DNA of 64,000 nt. It comes from CALEMW01 sp964343835 (GTDB lineage: Bacteria > Krumholzibacteriota > Krumholzibacteriia > LZORAL124-64-63). A program made the position numbers and the translations under genes. Within the stretch, counting starts at the first letter, position 1. Each line of letters opens with the position of its first letter. The notes below the pieces were generated by a model. That model was not told where the DNA came from and searched no databases. It saw only the letters and a program-made list of their open reading frames with translations. Positions 42,435 through 51,751 of this stretch are shown here, one piece after another. Location: the NCBI GenBank assembly GCA_964343835.1, contig CAYFKR010000001.1, forward strand, positions 248,001 to 312,000. The letters run 5' to 3'.

Positions 42435-44353
42435 GCCGACGCGATGCGTTGATCGTGGCCGCCGCGGCGGCCCTGACCCGGCTCCTGGCCTGGAACCAGC
42501 TCTCGCGCACGCCCTTCTGGGACTCGCCCGTGGTGGACGCCTCCACGTTCGACCTGTGGGCGCGGGCCATCATGTCCGGAACCACCTTCGGCGGGGCCAC
42601 GGGCGTGTTCTTCAAGCCTCCCCTGTACCCCTATCTGCTGTCGGGCATCTACGGCGCCTTCGGGCCGTCGCCGGCCGCGGCCTACGCCGTGCAGATGATC
42701 GTGGGCGTGGCCACCTGTCTGCTGGTGGCGGTGATCGCCCGCCGGGTATTCGGTCGCGGTGTCGGCCTGGCGGCCGGCGTGTGGACGGCCCTGCTGCCGG
42801 TGCTCCCGTTCTTCGAGGCCCAGCTCCTGGCCGAGAGCTGGACCACCTTGCTGACCCTGGTGGCTCTGGAGAGACTGCTGCCGGCCCGCGGTGTCGAGGT
42901 GGGCGAGCCCTCGGGCGCGCACCTGGCGACCGCCGGCGTGCTGCTGGGCGTGGCGGCCCTCGGGCGGCCGAACCTGATGTTGCTGATCGTCGTGCTTGCG
43001 GTGTGGGCGACCTGGAACGTGCCGGCCCGTCGACCCGTGCATTGGAAGCGGGGCCTGATCCTGCTCGTGGCCGGCTTCGCGGCCATCCTGCCGGTGACCC
43101 TGCGCAATCTTTCAGTGGGCGGCGAGCCCGTGCTGATCAGCGCCAACATGGGCGCCAACCTCGTGACCGGGCACCACGACGGCGCCGACGGCCTGTCGGC
43201 CATTCCCGTGGGCCTGCGCTGGGACGACCTCCAGCTCGAGTGCCGTCAGGCCGGTCAGGGGGAGCCCGCGGCCTCGTCGCGGTTCCTGACGGGCCGGGCG
43301 CTGCGGTGGATGGCGGACAACCCCGGCCGCACCGTGGAGCTCCTGGGCCGCAAGGCGTTGGCCCTGGTCTCGGGATGGGAGCCGCGCAACAACATCGGTG
43401 CCGCCTGGCTTCAGCGGGAGCACGGCGTGTGGTTGCTGCACCGCTGGGTGCCGGGCACGTGGCTGCTGCTGCCGTTCGCAGTCACGGGTCTGGTGTTCGT
43501 GCGCCGTCGACCGGGGGCCGGGCTGCTGTTGCTGACGCTGGCCGTCCAGGCGGCGTCGGTGCTGCCCTTCTTCGTCAACGCACGCTTCCGACTGCCGCTG
43601 CTGCCGCTGCTGGCGATGTTCGCGGCGGCGGGGCTGCTCGAGTTGTTCGCAAGGCGTGGTGGGCGCGCACTGCTGGCGCCCGTGATCGTGCTGCTGGCCG
43701 CGGGGATCGTGGTCAACGTGGACTGGTTGGGCCTGGACGACGCCCGCTGGAACGCCGAGGACGCTTTCAACGAGGCCCTCATCGCCCTCAAACCGGCGCC
43801 CGGCCGCGCCCCCGACGTGGCGACGGCCGACAGGATGCTGAGGCGCGCCATCGAACTCGACCCGGCCTTCCCCGACGCCCACGAACGCCTCGGCGTGCTG
43901 GGGCTGATGTCGGGGCAGCAGGGGCTGGGAATGCTGGCCCGGGAACTGCAGTCGGCGGGGGTCGACGTCGCCGCCCGGCGCGTGGCCCAGGTGGAAGCGT
44001 CGTTGACCGCGGCGTCGGAATCCCATGCCACCGCCTTGCGCCTCGTGCCGAGGTCGTACCGCTCCGCCGCCAATATGGGCGCGGCGGCCCTGCTCTCCGG
44101 CGACGCCCGTTCCCAGCTGGCCCGTGCCCGACTGGCCGCCGGCGACACCGACGGCGCCCGCGCCGACGCCGCCGCGGCCATGGAACACTTCCGCCGCGCC
44201 GACAACGGCCTGGGCAAGGCCCTGTCCATCGACCCGACCTTCGCCGAGGCGCGCACCAACCGCCAGGTGCTGGCCTCGTCCATCATGAACCTGCCGCCGC
44301 TGACCGACGGGATCCGGGCGGCGCAGAGCGCCGTGGGGGGTGGCCGTCGATGA
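42431..44353 (+). CDS. Membrane glycosyltransferase (GT39/PMT-like) with TPR-like C-terminus
   Basis: A 640-residue integral membrane protein with about ten helices in residues 1-440. The first periplasmic loop has the acidic motif VVDASTFDLWARAIM followed by FFKPPLYPYLL, where GT-C enzymes of the ArnT/PMT class hold their catalytic Asp. Such enzymes use polyprenyl-linked sugars on the periplasmic side. Residues 450-640 are soluble, with helical repeat units (AIELDPAFPDAHERLGVLGL; ALSIDPTFAEARTNRQVL) resembling TPRs. The acceptor is unknown. The start is GTG 42431 (GTGA overlap with the SGNH gene), and the stop overlaps the carbamoyltransferase start (ATGA), so the three are translated together. 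Confidence 0.8.
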   Translation: MSRRDALIVAAAAALTRLLAWNQLSRTPFWDSPVVDASTFDLWARAIMSGTTFGGATGVFFKPPLYPYLLSGIYGAFGPSPAAAYAVQMIVGVATCLLVAVIARRVFGRGVGLAAGVWTALLPVLPFFEAQLLAESWTTLLTLVALERLLPARGVEVGEPSGAHLATAGVLLGVAALGRPNLMLLIVVLAVWATWNVPARRPVHWKRGLILLVAGFAAILPVTLRNLSVGGEPVLISANMGANLVTGHHDGADGLSAIPVGLRWDDLQLECRQAGQGEPAASSRFLTGRALRWMADNPGRTVELLGRKALALVSGWEPRNNIGAAWLQREHGVWLLHRWVPGTWLLLPFAVTGLVFVRRRPGAGLLLLTLAVQAASVLPFFVNARFRLPLLPLLAMFAAAGLLELFARRGGRALLAPVIVLLAAGIVVNVDWLGLDDARWNAEDAFNEALIALKPAPGRAPDVATADRMLRRAIELDPAFPDAHERLGVLGLMSGQQGLGMLARELQSAGVDVAARRVAQVEASLTAASESHATALRLVPRSYRSAANMGAAALLSGDARSQLARARLAAGDTDGARADAAAAMEHFRRADNGLGKALSIDPTFAEARTNRQVLASSIMNLPPLTDGIRAAQSAVGGGRR

Positions 44354-46173
44354 CCGCCGTCCTCGGCATCTCCGCCTGGTACCACGACAGCGCCGCGGCG
44401 CTGGTCGTCGACGGCCGCATCGTCGCCGCCTGCCAGGAGGAACGGTTCACCCGCGTCAAGCACGACGCCCGTTTCCCCGAACACGCCGTGGCCGCTTGCC
44501 TGGCCGAGGCGGGCATCACCGCCGCCGACCTGGACATGGTGGTCTTCTACGAGAAGCCCCTCCTGAAATTCGAGCGCCTGCTGGAGACGTACCTGGCCTT
44601 CGCGCCCCGCGGCTTCGGCTCGTTCCTGCAGGCCATGCCCCAGTGGCTGCGCACCAAGCTGTTCATCCCCCATGAGATCCGCTCGCGGCTGGACGGCTTC
44701 GACGGGCCGGTGCGGTTCGTGCGCCATCACGATTCCCACGCAGCAAGCGCGTTCCTGCCGTCGCCTTTCGACGAGGCGGCCATCGTGACCCTGGACGGCG
44801 TGGGGGAGTGGTCCACCACGACATGGGGAGTCGGCCGAGACGCCGAGGTGGACCTGCGGCAGGAGATCCGCTTCCCCCATTCCCTGGGGCTGCTCTACAG
44901 CGCGCTGACCTACTACACGGGTTTCCGCGTGAACTCGGGCGAGTACAAGGTCATGGGCCTGGCGCCCTACGGGGAGCCCAAGTACCTGGACCTGTTGCTG
45001 GAGAACGTGATCGACCTGCGCGAGGACGGTTCGTTCCACCTGGACCAGAGCTACTTCAACTATTGCCAGGGCCTGACGATGACCGGCCCGCGCTTCCACG
45101 ACCTGCTGGGCGGGCCGCCCCGCGAGCCGGAGTCGGCGCTGACGCAGAAGGAGATGGACCTGGCCGCCAGCATCCAGGCCCTGACCGAGGAGGTCATGCT
45201 CCGCATCGCGCGTCACGTGCACCGCGAGACAGGCATGAAGAACCTGTGCCTGGCCGGCGGCGTGGCCCTGAACTGTGTGGGCAACGGGCGCATCCTGCGC
45301 GAAGGACCATTCGAGCGCGTGTGGATCCAGCCGGCGGCCGGCGACGCGGGCGGCGCCCTGGGCGCTGCGTTGCTGGGCTGGCACCGCATCCTGGGCAATG
45401 GTCGCGAGGCGGCCGAGCCGGACCTGCAGCAGGGCTCCTACCTGGGCCCGGCGGCGGGGGACGATGCCGTGGCGGCGTTCGTGGCGTCGGTGGGCGCCGA
45501 CGCCGAGCGCATCGACGACGAGGACGAGCTCGCCCGCCGCGTGGCCGAGCTGCTGGACGACGGCAAGGTGGTGGGCCACCTGTTCGGACGCATGGAGTTC
45601 GGCCCGCGGGCCCTGGGGCACCGCAGCATCCTGGGCGACCCGCGCAACACGGCCATGCAGCGGACCATGAACCTCAAGATCAAGTTCCGCGAGTCGTTCC
45701 GGCCCTTCGCGCCGTCGTGCCTGGAAGAGCGCATCGGGGACTTCTTCGAGACCGACGTGCCCAGCCCCTACATGCTGCTGGTGTCGGGCGTGCAACCGGA
45801 GCGCCGGCGGGCGATGACGGACGAGGAGCGTTCGTTCTTCGGCATCGAGAAACTGAACGTGGTGCGCTCGGACGTGCCGGCCATCACCCACGTGGACTAC
45901 TCGGCGCGGGTGCAGTCGGTGAACCGCGACACGTCGCCGCGCTACCACCGCCTGATCAAGGCGTTCGAGGACCGCACCGGGTGCGGCACCGTGGTGAACA
46001 CGTCGTTCAACGTGCGGGGCGAGCCCATCGTGAGCACGCCCGAGGACGCGTGGCGCTGCTTCATGTTCACGGAGATGGACGCGCTCGTGATGGAGAACCA
46101 CCTGCTGCTCAAGGAGCGGCAGACGCCCCTGCCGGGGGCCGAGGAATACAAGAGCCGCTTCAAGCTCGACTGA
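44350..46173 (+). CDS. NodU/CmcH-type O-carbamoyltransferase
   Basis: A 607-residue carbamoyltransferase. The N-terminal Kae1-like domain begins MTAVLGISAWYHDSAAALV and has the metal/nucleotide site RFVRHHDSHAASAF and VTLDGVGEWSTTT. The C-terminal domain includes EFGPRALGHRSILGDPR and VVNTSFNVRGEPIV, conserved for carbamoyl-adenylate chemistry. It transfers carbamoyl from carbamoyl phosphate (with ATP) to a hydroxyl of a sugar or secondary metabolite. In this cluster a surface or exported glycan is the likely acceptor. Start ATG 44350. The two small genes after it (DUF5989, SxtJ-like) are the usual companions of this enzyme type. Confidence 0.92.
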   Translation: MTAVLGISAWYHDSAAALVVDGRIVAACQEERFTRVKHDARFPEHAVAACLAEAGITAADLDMVVFYEKPLLKFERLLETYLAFAPRGFGSFLQAMPQWLRTKLFIPHEIRSRLDGFDGPVRFVRHHDSHAASAFLPSPFDEAAIVTLDGVGEWSTTTWGVGRDAEVDLRQEIRFPHSLGLLYSALTYYTGFRVNSGEYKVMGLAPYGEPKYLDLLLENVIDLREDGSFHLDQSYFNYCQGLTMTGPRFHDLLGGPPREPESALTQKEMDLAASIQALTEEVMLRIARHVHRETGMKNLCLAGGVALNCVGNGRILREGPFERVWIQPAAGDAGGALGAALLGWHRILGNGREAAEPDLQQGSYLGPAAGDDAVAAFVASVGADAERIDDEDELARRVAELLDDGKVVGHLFGRMEFGPRALGHRSILGDPRNTAMQRTMNLKIKFRESFRPFAPSCLEERIGDFFETDVPSPYMLLVSGVQPERRRAMTDEERSFFGIEKLNVVRSDVPAITHVDYSARVQSVNRDTSPRYHRLIKAFEDRTGCGTVVNTSFNVRGEPIVSTPEDAWRCFMFTEMDALVMENHLLLKERQTPLPGAEEYKSRFKLD

Positions 46174-46193
46174 TCGTTCGGATGGGAGGAAGC

Positions 46194-46349
46194 GTGGGTC
46201 GATTCGCATTGCTCAAGGAGCTCTGGCTCTTCCTGTGGCGCAACAAGGCCTGGTGGCTGGCGCCCATCGTGATCGTGCTGCTGCTGGTGGCCGTCCTGGT
46301 GATCCTGGGCGGGACCGGCGCCGCGCCGTTCATCTACACGCTGTTCTAG
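46194..46349 (+). CDS. DUF5989-family small membrane protein
   Basis: A 51-residue single-pass membrane protein. ELWLFLWRNKAWWLAPIVI is followed by a hydrophobic helix and ends GAAPFIYTLF, the pattern of DUF5989, a family almost always found beside carbamoyltransferases and SxtJ. Its function is not known; it may help anchor the enzyme or pass its product at the membrane. The start is GTG 46194, five bases after GGGAGG; the in-frame ATG at 46182 would put the ribosome site inside the gene and is less likely. It was easily overlooked because of its size. Confidence 0.85.
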   Translation: MGRFALLKELWLFLWRNKAWWLAPIVIVLLLVAVLVILGGTGAAPFIYTLF

Positions 46350-46358
46350 GAGACGATC

Positions 46359-46778
46359 GTGTCCATCGTCCAGATCGACTGGCATCCCGACGGACCCGCC
46401 CTGAAGCGGTTCGGCCGTACCGTGATCATCGGCTCGCTGCTGATCGCGGCGGCGTTCTGGTTCCTGAAGGGATGGGGCCTGGCCGCCCGGATCATGGGCT
46501 GGTCGGGATTGCTCGTGGGCGGTCTGGCCCTGATGGGGCCGCGCTTCGGCCGCCCGGGCTACCTGGTGTGGATGGGCATCGCCTTCGTCATGGGGAACAT
46601 CGTCAGCCGCGTGGTGCTGGCGATCGTGTACTACCTGGTGCTCACGCCCATCGGACTGGTCGGCAAGCTCGTGGGCCGTGACCGGCTGGCCATGGGGGCC
46701 GCCGCCCGCTCCCGCGACAGCCACTGGGTCGACCTGCCCCGCGACCGCGCCGCCGACGACCACGACCGGCAGTTCTGA
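46359..46778 (+). CDS. SxtJ-like membrane protein
   Basis: A 139-residue protein with three to four membrane helices (about 22-40, 45-62, 68-85, 88-105) and a charged C-terminus. The opening QIDWHPDGPALKRFGRTVIIG and the helix pattern match the SxtJ family, named from the saxitoxin cluster, where it lies beside the carbamoyltransferase SxtI and SxtK. No enzymatic motif is seen. The start is GTG 46359 with AGGAG seven bases upstream, nine bases after the DUF5989 gene. Confidence 0.82.
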   Translation: MSIVQIDWHPDGPALKRFGRTVIIGSLLIAAAFWFLKGWGLAARIMGWSGLLVGGLALMGPRFGRPGYLVWMGIAFVMGNIVSRVVLAIVYYLVLTPIGLVGKLVGRDRLAMGAAARSRDSHWVDLPRDRAADDHDRQF

Positions 46779-46779
46779 C

Positions 46780-47628
46780 ATGGCCTCGCTGGTCCTCGCC
46801 TCGATCCTCTGGTCCCTCTCCTTCGGACTCATCAAGGACGCCCTCGCCGGGTACGACCCCCGGCTGGTGGCGGCCGTGCGCCTGGTGCTGGCGGCTGCGG
46901 CCTTCGCGCCTTGGCTGCGCCGGTCGCGGGGCGCCGTGTTCCTGGCCGGCCTGGGCGCGGTGCAGTTCGGCCTGATGTACGTGCTGTACATCGCCTCCTA
47001 CGCCACCCTGCCGGCCCATGCCGTGGCGCTGTTCACGGTGACGACACCCCTGTACGTGGTGCTGCTGGACGACGCCCTCGACCGTCGCGTCCGCGCCCGC
47101 TCCCTCGGGGCCGCCGTGCTGGCCGCGGCCGGCGCAGGCTGGATCGTGTGGCGGGCCCTGCCCGGGGCCGACGCCCTGAGCGGCGTCCTCCTGCTCCAGG
47201 CCGCGAACCTGTGCTTCGCGGCAGGGCAGACGGCCTACCGGCGCTATCGGGGGAGGCTCGGCGAGGCCGGCGCCCTCGACGCCGGATCCCTGGCCTGGAT
47301 GTACGTGGGAGCGGCGGTTCTGGCCGCCGTCGCCGCGATCGTGTCGGGCCATGCCGACGTGACGGCCTTCGACCGCGACGCCCGCCTCGCCCTGCTCTAC
47401 CTCGGGCTTCTGCCCACGGCCCTGGGCTTCTGGCTCTGGAATCGCGGCGTGGCTGCGACGGGAGCGGCTCTCGGCGCGGTCATGAACAACCTGAAGGTCC
47501 CCCTGGGCATCGTGGCGGCGTGGCTGGTGTTCGGTGAGTCCGTGGATCCCGCCCGCCTGCTGCCCGGCGCCGCGGCCCTCGTCGGCGCCCTCCTGCTGGC
47601 CCGCCCGGAATCGGCCAAATCCGACTGA
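46780..47628 (+). CDS. EamA/DMT-superfamily permease
   Basis: A 282-residue inner-membrane protein with ten helices in two EamA repeats. The first starts MASLVLASILWSLSFGLIKDAL and the second near GVLLLQAANLCFAAGQTAYRR. This is the RhaT/YdcZ-type drug/metabolite transporter fold, which exports amino acids, metabolites or sugars; the substrate is unknown. Start ATG 46780 lies two bases after the SxtJ-like stop, so it is probably the last gene of the 41397-47628 unit, though co-location alone does not prove a shared role. The longer frame to 46678 lies inside the previous gene. Confidence 0.85.
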   Translation: MASLVLASILWSLSFGLIKDALAGYDPRLVAAVRLVLAAAAFAPWLRRSRGAVFLAGLGAVQFGLMYVLYIASYATLPAHAVALFTVTTPLYVVLLDDALDRRVRARSLGAAVLAAAGAGWIVWRALPGADALSGVLLLQAANLCFAAGQTAYRRYRGRLGEAGALDAGSLAWMYVGAAVLAAVAAIVSGHADVTAFDRDARLALLYLGLLPTALGFWLWNRGVAATGAALGAVMNNLKVPLGIVAAWLVFGESVDPARLLPGAAALVGALLLARPESAKSD

Positions 47629-47772
47629 AAACGTGGTGTTAACGCCGTTTAGCGGGCTCAAAAGCCGCTTGTTTCCCCCCATCGGCGGCGTTACGTTTGG
47701 CGGTGGCCGACGGCTGTGGTCTCTTTCACAGCCCGTGTGCGATTTTTTTGACCATCACGAGGAGTGAGGACG

Positions 47773-49434
47773 ATGAGCATCCAGGATCGTCTCGAAGCAT
47801 TGCTGTCCGGCGGCAACATCCACCGCAACAGCTCCCGTGCGGACCTGATCCAGGCCTGCGTGAACAATGGTGAGGCGTTCGTCAGCAAGAACGGCGCTCT
47901 CGCGACCTGGACCCGTCCCGAGTCCACCGGCCGCAGCCCCCAGGACACGATCATCGTCAAGCGGCCCGAGAGCGAGGCTACGATCGACTGGACGGCAGCC
48001 AACAACATCCCCGTCGATCCCGAGACCTTCGACATGCTCGTGGACGACGCCATGGCCACCCTCGGCGACAGCGGCGGCGTGTACGTGAGCGACCGCGTGG
48101 TGGGCGCCGACGCCGCCTACGCCCTGCCCGTGACCACCGTGTCGAACAAGGCCCTGAACGTGCTGTTCCTCGACAACATGTTCCGCCCCCGTCCCGACGG
48201 CATCGAGAACAGCATCTTCGCCGACAAGCCCTTCACGCTGCTCGTCTGCCCCGACGACAAGCTCGACCCCGCGAAGTACGAGGGCCGCCTGCGCATCGAC
48301 CCGCGCATCGACGGCACCAGCACCATGGTCATCGCCACCGACTTCGACCGCCGCATCGGCGTGGTCTACGGCTCGGCGTACTGCGGCAGCTGCAAGAAGA
48401 TGCTCTTCACGGTCATGAACTACCTGCTGCCCGCCGCGGGCATCCTGCCCATCCACTGCTCGGCCAACGAGGGCGAAGAGGGCGACATCGCCCTGCTGCT
48501 CGGCCTCAGCGGCACCGGCAAGACGACCCTGTCGGCCGACGCCTCCCGCGCGCTGCTGGGAGACGACGAGCACGGCTGGAGCGACACCGGCACCGCCAAC
48601 TTCGAGAACGGCTGCTACGCCAAGCTGATCGACCTGAACCCCGAGAAGGAGCCGGAGATCTACAAGGCCTGCTTCGAGGAGCGGCCCTGGCAGGAGCACG
48701 GCGCCATCATCGAGAACGCGATGATGTACCCCGACGGCACCTTCGACCTCTTCGACGACCGGTTCACGCCGAACAGCCGCGGCAGCTACCCGCTGGAGTA
48801 CCTGACGAACATCAAGCCCAGCTCCACCGGCGGCCACCCCAAGACCATCCTGTTCCTCACCGCCGACGCCAACGGCGTGCTGCCCCCCGTCAGCAAGCTG
48901 ACGAAGGAGCAGGCCATGCTGTGGTTCATCATGGGCTACACCAGCAAGCTGGCCGGCACCGAGACCGGCGTGACCGAGCCCAAGAGCGCCTTCTCGCGCT
49001 TCTTCGGTGCGCCTTTCATGCCCCGCAACCCGGACGACTACGCCGACCTGCTGGGCAAGAAGCTGGACGAGCACGGCACGCAGGTGTACCTGGTCAACAC
49101 CGGCTGGAGCGGCGGCCCGTACGGCGTCGGCTCCCGCATGGACATCATGCTGACCCGGGCCATGTGCAACGCCGCCATCAACGGCTCCCTGGCCGACGTG
49201 GAGTACGTGCAGGATCCCATCTTCAAGGTGCACGTGCCCAAGACCTGCCCGGGCGTCGACGATGCGTCGATCCTGTGGCCGGAGAACACCTGGGACGACA
49301 AGGCCGCCTACGCCGAGCGCGCCCAGAAGCTCGCCGGCGACTTCGCCGCCCAGTGGGAGAAGGCGTACGCCGACAAGGGCATCGACCAGGCCATCGCGGC
49401 CGAGTGCCCGGGCGTGGCCACGACCACGGCCTGA
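47773..49434 (+). CDS. pckA: Phosphoenolpyruvate carboxykinase (ATP)
   Basis: A 553-residue ATP-dependent PEP carboxykinase. It has the R-loop and oxaloacetate-site region RIGVVYGSAYCGSCKK, kinase-1a motif GLSGTGKTTLSAD, kinase-2 and metal-site GDDEHGWSDTGTANFENGCYAK, and the adenine-binding region NTGWSGGPYGVGSRM. It converts oxaloacetate to PEP for gluconeogenesis, or the reverse with ATP yield. It is slightly longer than E. coli PckA. The chosen start is ATG 47773 with GAGG just upstream; GTG 47764 in frame is possible. A promoter was not recognised, although the AT-rich TTTTTTTG stretch at 47744-47750 precedes it. Monocistronic. Confidence 0.94.
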   Translation: MSIQDRLEALLSGGNIHRNSSRADLIQACVNNGEAFVSKNGALATWTRPESTGRSPQDTIIVKRPESEATIDWTAANNIPVDPETFDMLVDDAMATLGDSGGVYVSDRVVGADAAYALPVTTVSNKALNVLFLDNMFRPRPDGIENSIFADKPFTLLVCPDDKLDPAKYEGRLRIDPRIDGTSTMVIATDFDRRIGVVYGSAYCGSCKKMLFTVMNYLLPAAGILPIHCSANEGEEGDIALLLGLSGTGKTTLSADASRALLGDDEHGWSDTGTANFENGCYAKLIDLNPEKEPEIYKACFEERPWQEHGAIIENAMMYPDGTFDLFDDRFTPNSRGSYPLEYLTNIKPSSTGGHPKTILFLTADANGVLPPVSKLTKEQAMLWFIMGYTSKLAGTETGVTEPKSAFSRFFGAPFMPRNPDDYADLLGKKLDEHGTQVYLVNTGWSGGPYGVGSRMDIMLTRAMCNAAINGSLADVEYVQDPIFKVHVPKTCPGVDDASILWPENTWDDKAAYAERAQKLAGDFAAQWEKAYADKGIDQAIAAECPGVATTTA

Positions 49435-49456
49435 TTCTGATAGGATCCAGCTGAAT

Positions 49457-49492
49457 CGGCGCCCTTCCCGGTTTCGGGGAGGGCGCCGTTTT
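49457..49492 (+). terminator. Intrinsic terminator of pckA
   Basis: A 13-bp stem (49457-49469 with 49476-49488, one G-T pair, loop GGTTTC) is followed by TTTT at 49489-49492. Confidence 0.9.
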
Positions 49493-49623
49493 ACCATGAG
49501 GCATAAAATCGGCCTATTCCACTCTTGATAATTGGTGTTCACTTTTCTCTCAACCTCCCGCCCTCGATGCCCGAGTCAAAGACCCACGGGTGGAATAGGG
49601 AATGAGATTGAGAGGAGTATTCG

Positions 49624-51732
49624 ATGCGCATGGGACGCGGACTCAGAGCCCGGATCCTCAACGGAGCTCTCGCACTGGTGACCCTGACGGCGGTAGCGGG
49701 CGTCGTGGGTTATCTCGGAATTCGCTCGGTGGGACACAGCCTCCACATTGTCGGTGACGAGGAGAGCCCCCTGATGGACATGGCCATGGAGATGCAGCTC
49801 TCCCTGCTGGAGGGGCGCAACGCCATGGAGGAATACAAGGGCGCGGTGTCGGTCCTGGGCTCGCGCGAGTCCGGTGAGCTCGACGGCCTGCGCTCCCTGT
49901 TCGACGGCACGGTCTCGGATTTCGACCGCAGTGCCGGCGCGATCCTCGAAGGAGCCGTCTTCGAGGGAGGGTTCGAGGTGGAGCCCACCGACAACCCCGA
50001 GCTGGCGGATCTCGTTCGTCGAGCCGAGCAGATGCACAACGACAGCTTCATGCCGGCGGCGGGTCGACTCGCCGATCTCGGCGTGACCGTGCTGGCGGCC
50101 GCCGATGAACGGGACGCGGCCATGGAGGCTGTGGAGTCCGCCGCCGACGAGATCCAAGGCGATGCCGGCGACGTGGAGGAGAGCCTGGGCGGGGTGGTCC
50201 GATCGCAGCTGGGCAGCGGGCAGCTCAACGCCAAGGCCGAGGAACTCCTCCGGCACGAGGTGCCCCTGCTGGACGTGGCCAACGAGATCAAGATCGCCAT
50301 CGCCACCGCCCGGATCGGCGTGGAGGAAGCGGTGCAGGCCACCCGCTCCGACGACCTCGCCGCCGCTGCGGCAGAGTACGAGTCCGCCAACGCGGCATTC
50401 GACGTCCTCGTGGGGCTCGCCCTGAACGGCGGTGATCTGGACGGCACCCCGGTCCTCGCCCTCGACGACGACGACATGCGCAAGCGGGTCGAGGAGCTCG
50501 ATCGGGATCACGCCGAGTTCCAGGCAGCTGCGGACCGTCTGATCGCAGCCCAGCGCCACATGATCGAATCTTCCGCGGCCATGGCGGCCGCCATGGCCGA
50601 GTTCGATGCCACCGGCGAAGAAGCCGCGGTGCTGCTCGAGCAGGTCGAGGAGATGGCCTACGCCGAGCTCCATGCCGCCAAGAAGAGCGGCAACAACTCG
50701 GTGGTGGCGTCGCAGCGGTGGCTCTTCGTCATCGTGGGCGTCTCGATCCTGGCGGGCGTGGCCATGGGGCTGCTGTTTTCCGCCTCCATCGCCGGTCAGA
50801 TCGGCCGGGTGGCCGAGAATCTGGGACGCGGCTCCGAGCAGGTGACCTCCGCCTCGGACCAGGTGGCCCAGACCAGCCAGATGCTGGCCGAAGGCGCCAG
50901 CGAACAGGCGTCGAGTCTGGAGGAGATCTCCGCCACCCTGCACCAGATGTCTTCCGGCACCCGCAGCACGGCAGAGGACGCCGGTCGGGCCCGCACCATG
51001 ACGTCCGGCGCCCGCGACGCCGCAGACCGGGGCAGTCAGGCCATGCACCGCATGACCGACGCCATCGGCGAGATCAAGGCCGCCTCCGACGAGACGGCCA
51101 ACATCATAAAGACCATCGACGAGATCGCCTTCCAGACCAACCTGCTGGCGCTGAACGCCGCGGTGGAGGCGGCCCGGGCCGGCGACGCCGGCAAGGGCTT
51201 CGCCGTGGTGGCCGAGGAGGTCCGCAACCTCGCCCAGCGCAGCGCCGACGCGGCCCGCACCACCACCCAGCTCATCCGCGATTCCCAGGAAGCGTCCGAC
51301 AGGGGCGTGGACGTGACGTCGGAGGTGCAGTCGGTCCTGGGCGAGGTCCAGAGCGACATCGGCCAGGTCGAGGGCATCGTGGCCGGCCTCGCGGACAAGA
51401 GCAACGAGCAGGCCCGGGACATCGACCAGATCAGTCAGGCCGTGTCCAGCCTCGACGTCGTCACCCAGGGCTCGGCCGCGAGCTCCGAGGAGATCGCGTC
51501 GGCCAGCGAGGAGCTGTCGGCCCAGGCCGGCGAGATGGACGGCATGGTGCGGGCCCTCGAGGAGGTGGCCCACGGCGAGAGCCGCCGTCGAGCCGCCTAC
51601 GAAAAGCCGTCGTGGGCCGCGACCTCCGCCGCCGCGCCGGCGCCCGTCCACGACGTGGTGAGCGGGAACGACATCGGGTCCATCGAGGAAATCATGGAGC
51701 TCGACGAGCACGAGCTCATCGCCATCGACTGA
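49624..51732 (+). CDS. Methyl-accepting chemotaxis protein with large helical sensor domain
   Basis: A 702-residue transmembrane chemoreceptor. Helix 1 is residues 10-32 and helix 2 about 358-382, with a 320-residue periplasmic domain between them. That domain is rich in Ala, Glu and Asp and predicted helical (DMAMEMQLSLLEGRNAMEEYKG), like four-helix-bundle or HBM-type sensors; the ligand is unknown. The signalling domain carries IDEIAFQTNLLALNAAVEAARAG at the tip. A 60-residue tail ends EIMELDEHELIAID, not the classic CheR pentapeptide. Start ATG 49624 follows AGAGGAG. It is followed 19 bp later by a predicted outer-membrane protein gene. Confidence 0.9.
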   Translation: MRMGRGLRARILNGALALVTLTAVAGVVGYLGIRSVGHSLHIVGDEESPLMDMAMEMQLSLLEGRNAMEEYKGAVSVLGSRESGELDGLRSLFDGTVSDFDRSAGAILEGAVFEGGFEVEPTDNPELADLVRRAEQMHNDSFMPAAGRLADLGVTVLAAADERDAAMEAVESAADEIQGDAGDVEESLGGVVRSQLGSGQLNAKAEELLRHEVPLLDVANEIKIAIATARIGVEEAVQATRSDDLAAAAAEYESANAAFDVLVGLALNGGDLDGTPVLALDDDDMRKRVEELDRDHAEFQAAADRLIAAQRHMIESSAAMAAAMAEFDATGEEAAVLLEQVEEMAYAELHAAKKSGNNSVVASQRWLFVIVGVSILAGVAMGLLFSASIAGQIGRVAENLGRGSEQVTSASDQVAQTSQMLAEGASEQASSLEEISATLHQMSSGTRSTAEDAGRARTMTSGARDAADRGSQAMHRMTDAIGEIKAASDETANIIKTIDEIAFQTNLLALNAAVEAARAGDAGKGFAVVAEEVRNLAQRSADAARTTTQLIRDSQEASDRGVDVTSEVQSVLGEVQSDIGQVEGIVAGLADKSNEQARDIDQISQAVSSLDVVTQGSAASSEEIASASEELSAQAGEMDGMVRALEEVAHGESRRRAAYEKPSWAATSAAAPAPVHDVVSGNDIGSIEEIMELDEHELIAID

Positions 51733-51751
51733 CGCCGAGGGGAGGCATGAC

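Noticed and set aside
42403..46173. Very long alternative reading frames, e.g. 1256 residues on plus, and 1191 residues on minus at 35878-39453
   Set aside because: High GC leaves third-frame shadows open for kilobases. Their residues are Arg/Gly/Ala/Pro- or His/Val-rich with no domain, and they lie across well-supported genes. Only their parts at 44350-46173 and the like are real.
47629..47772. Riboswitch or attenuator in front of pckA
   Set aside because: I see short inverted repeats and an AT-rich stretch but no pattern of a known RNA class and no terminator before the start.
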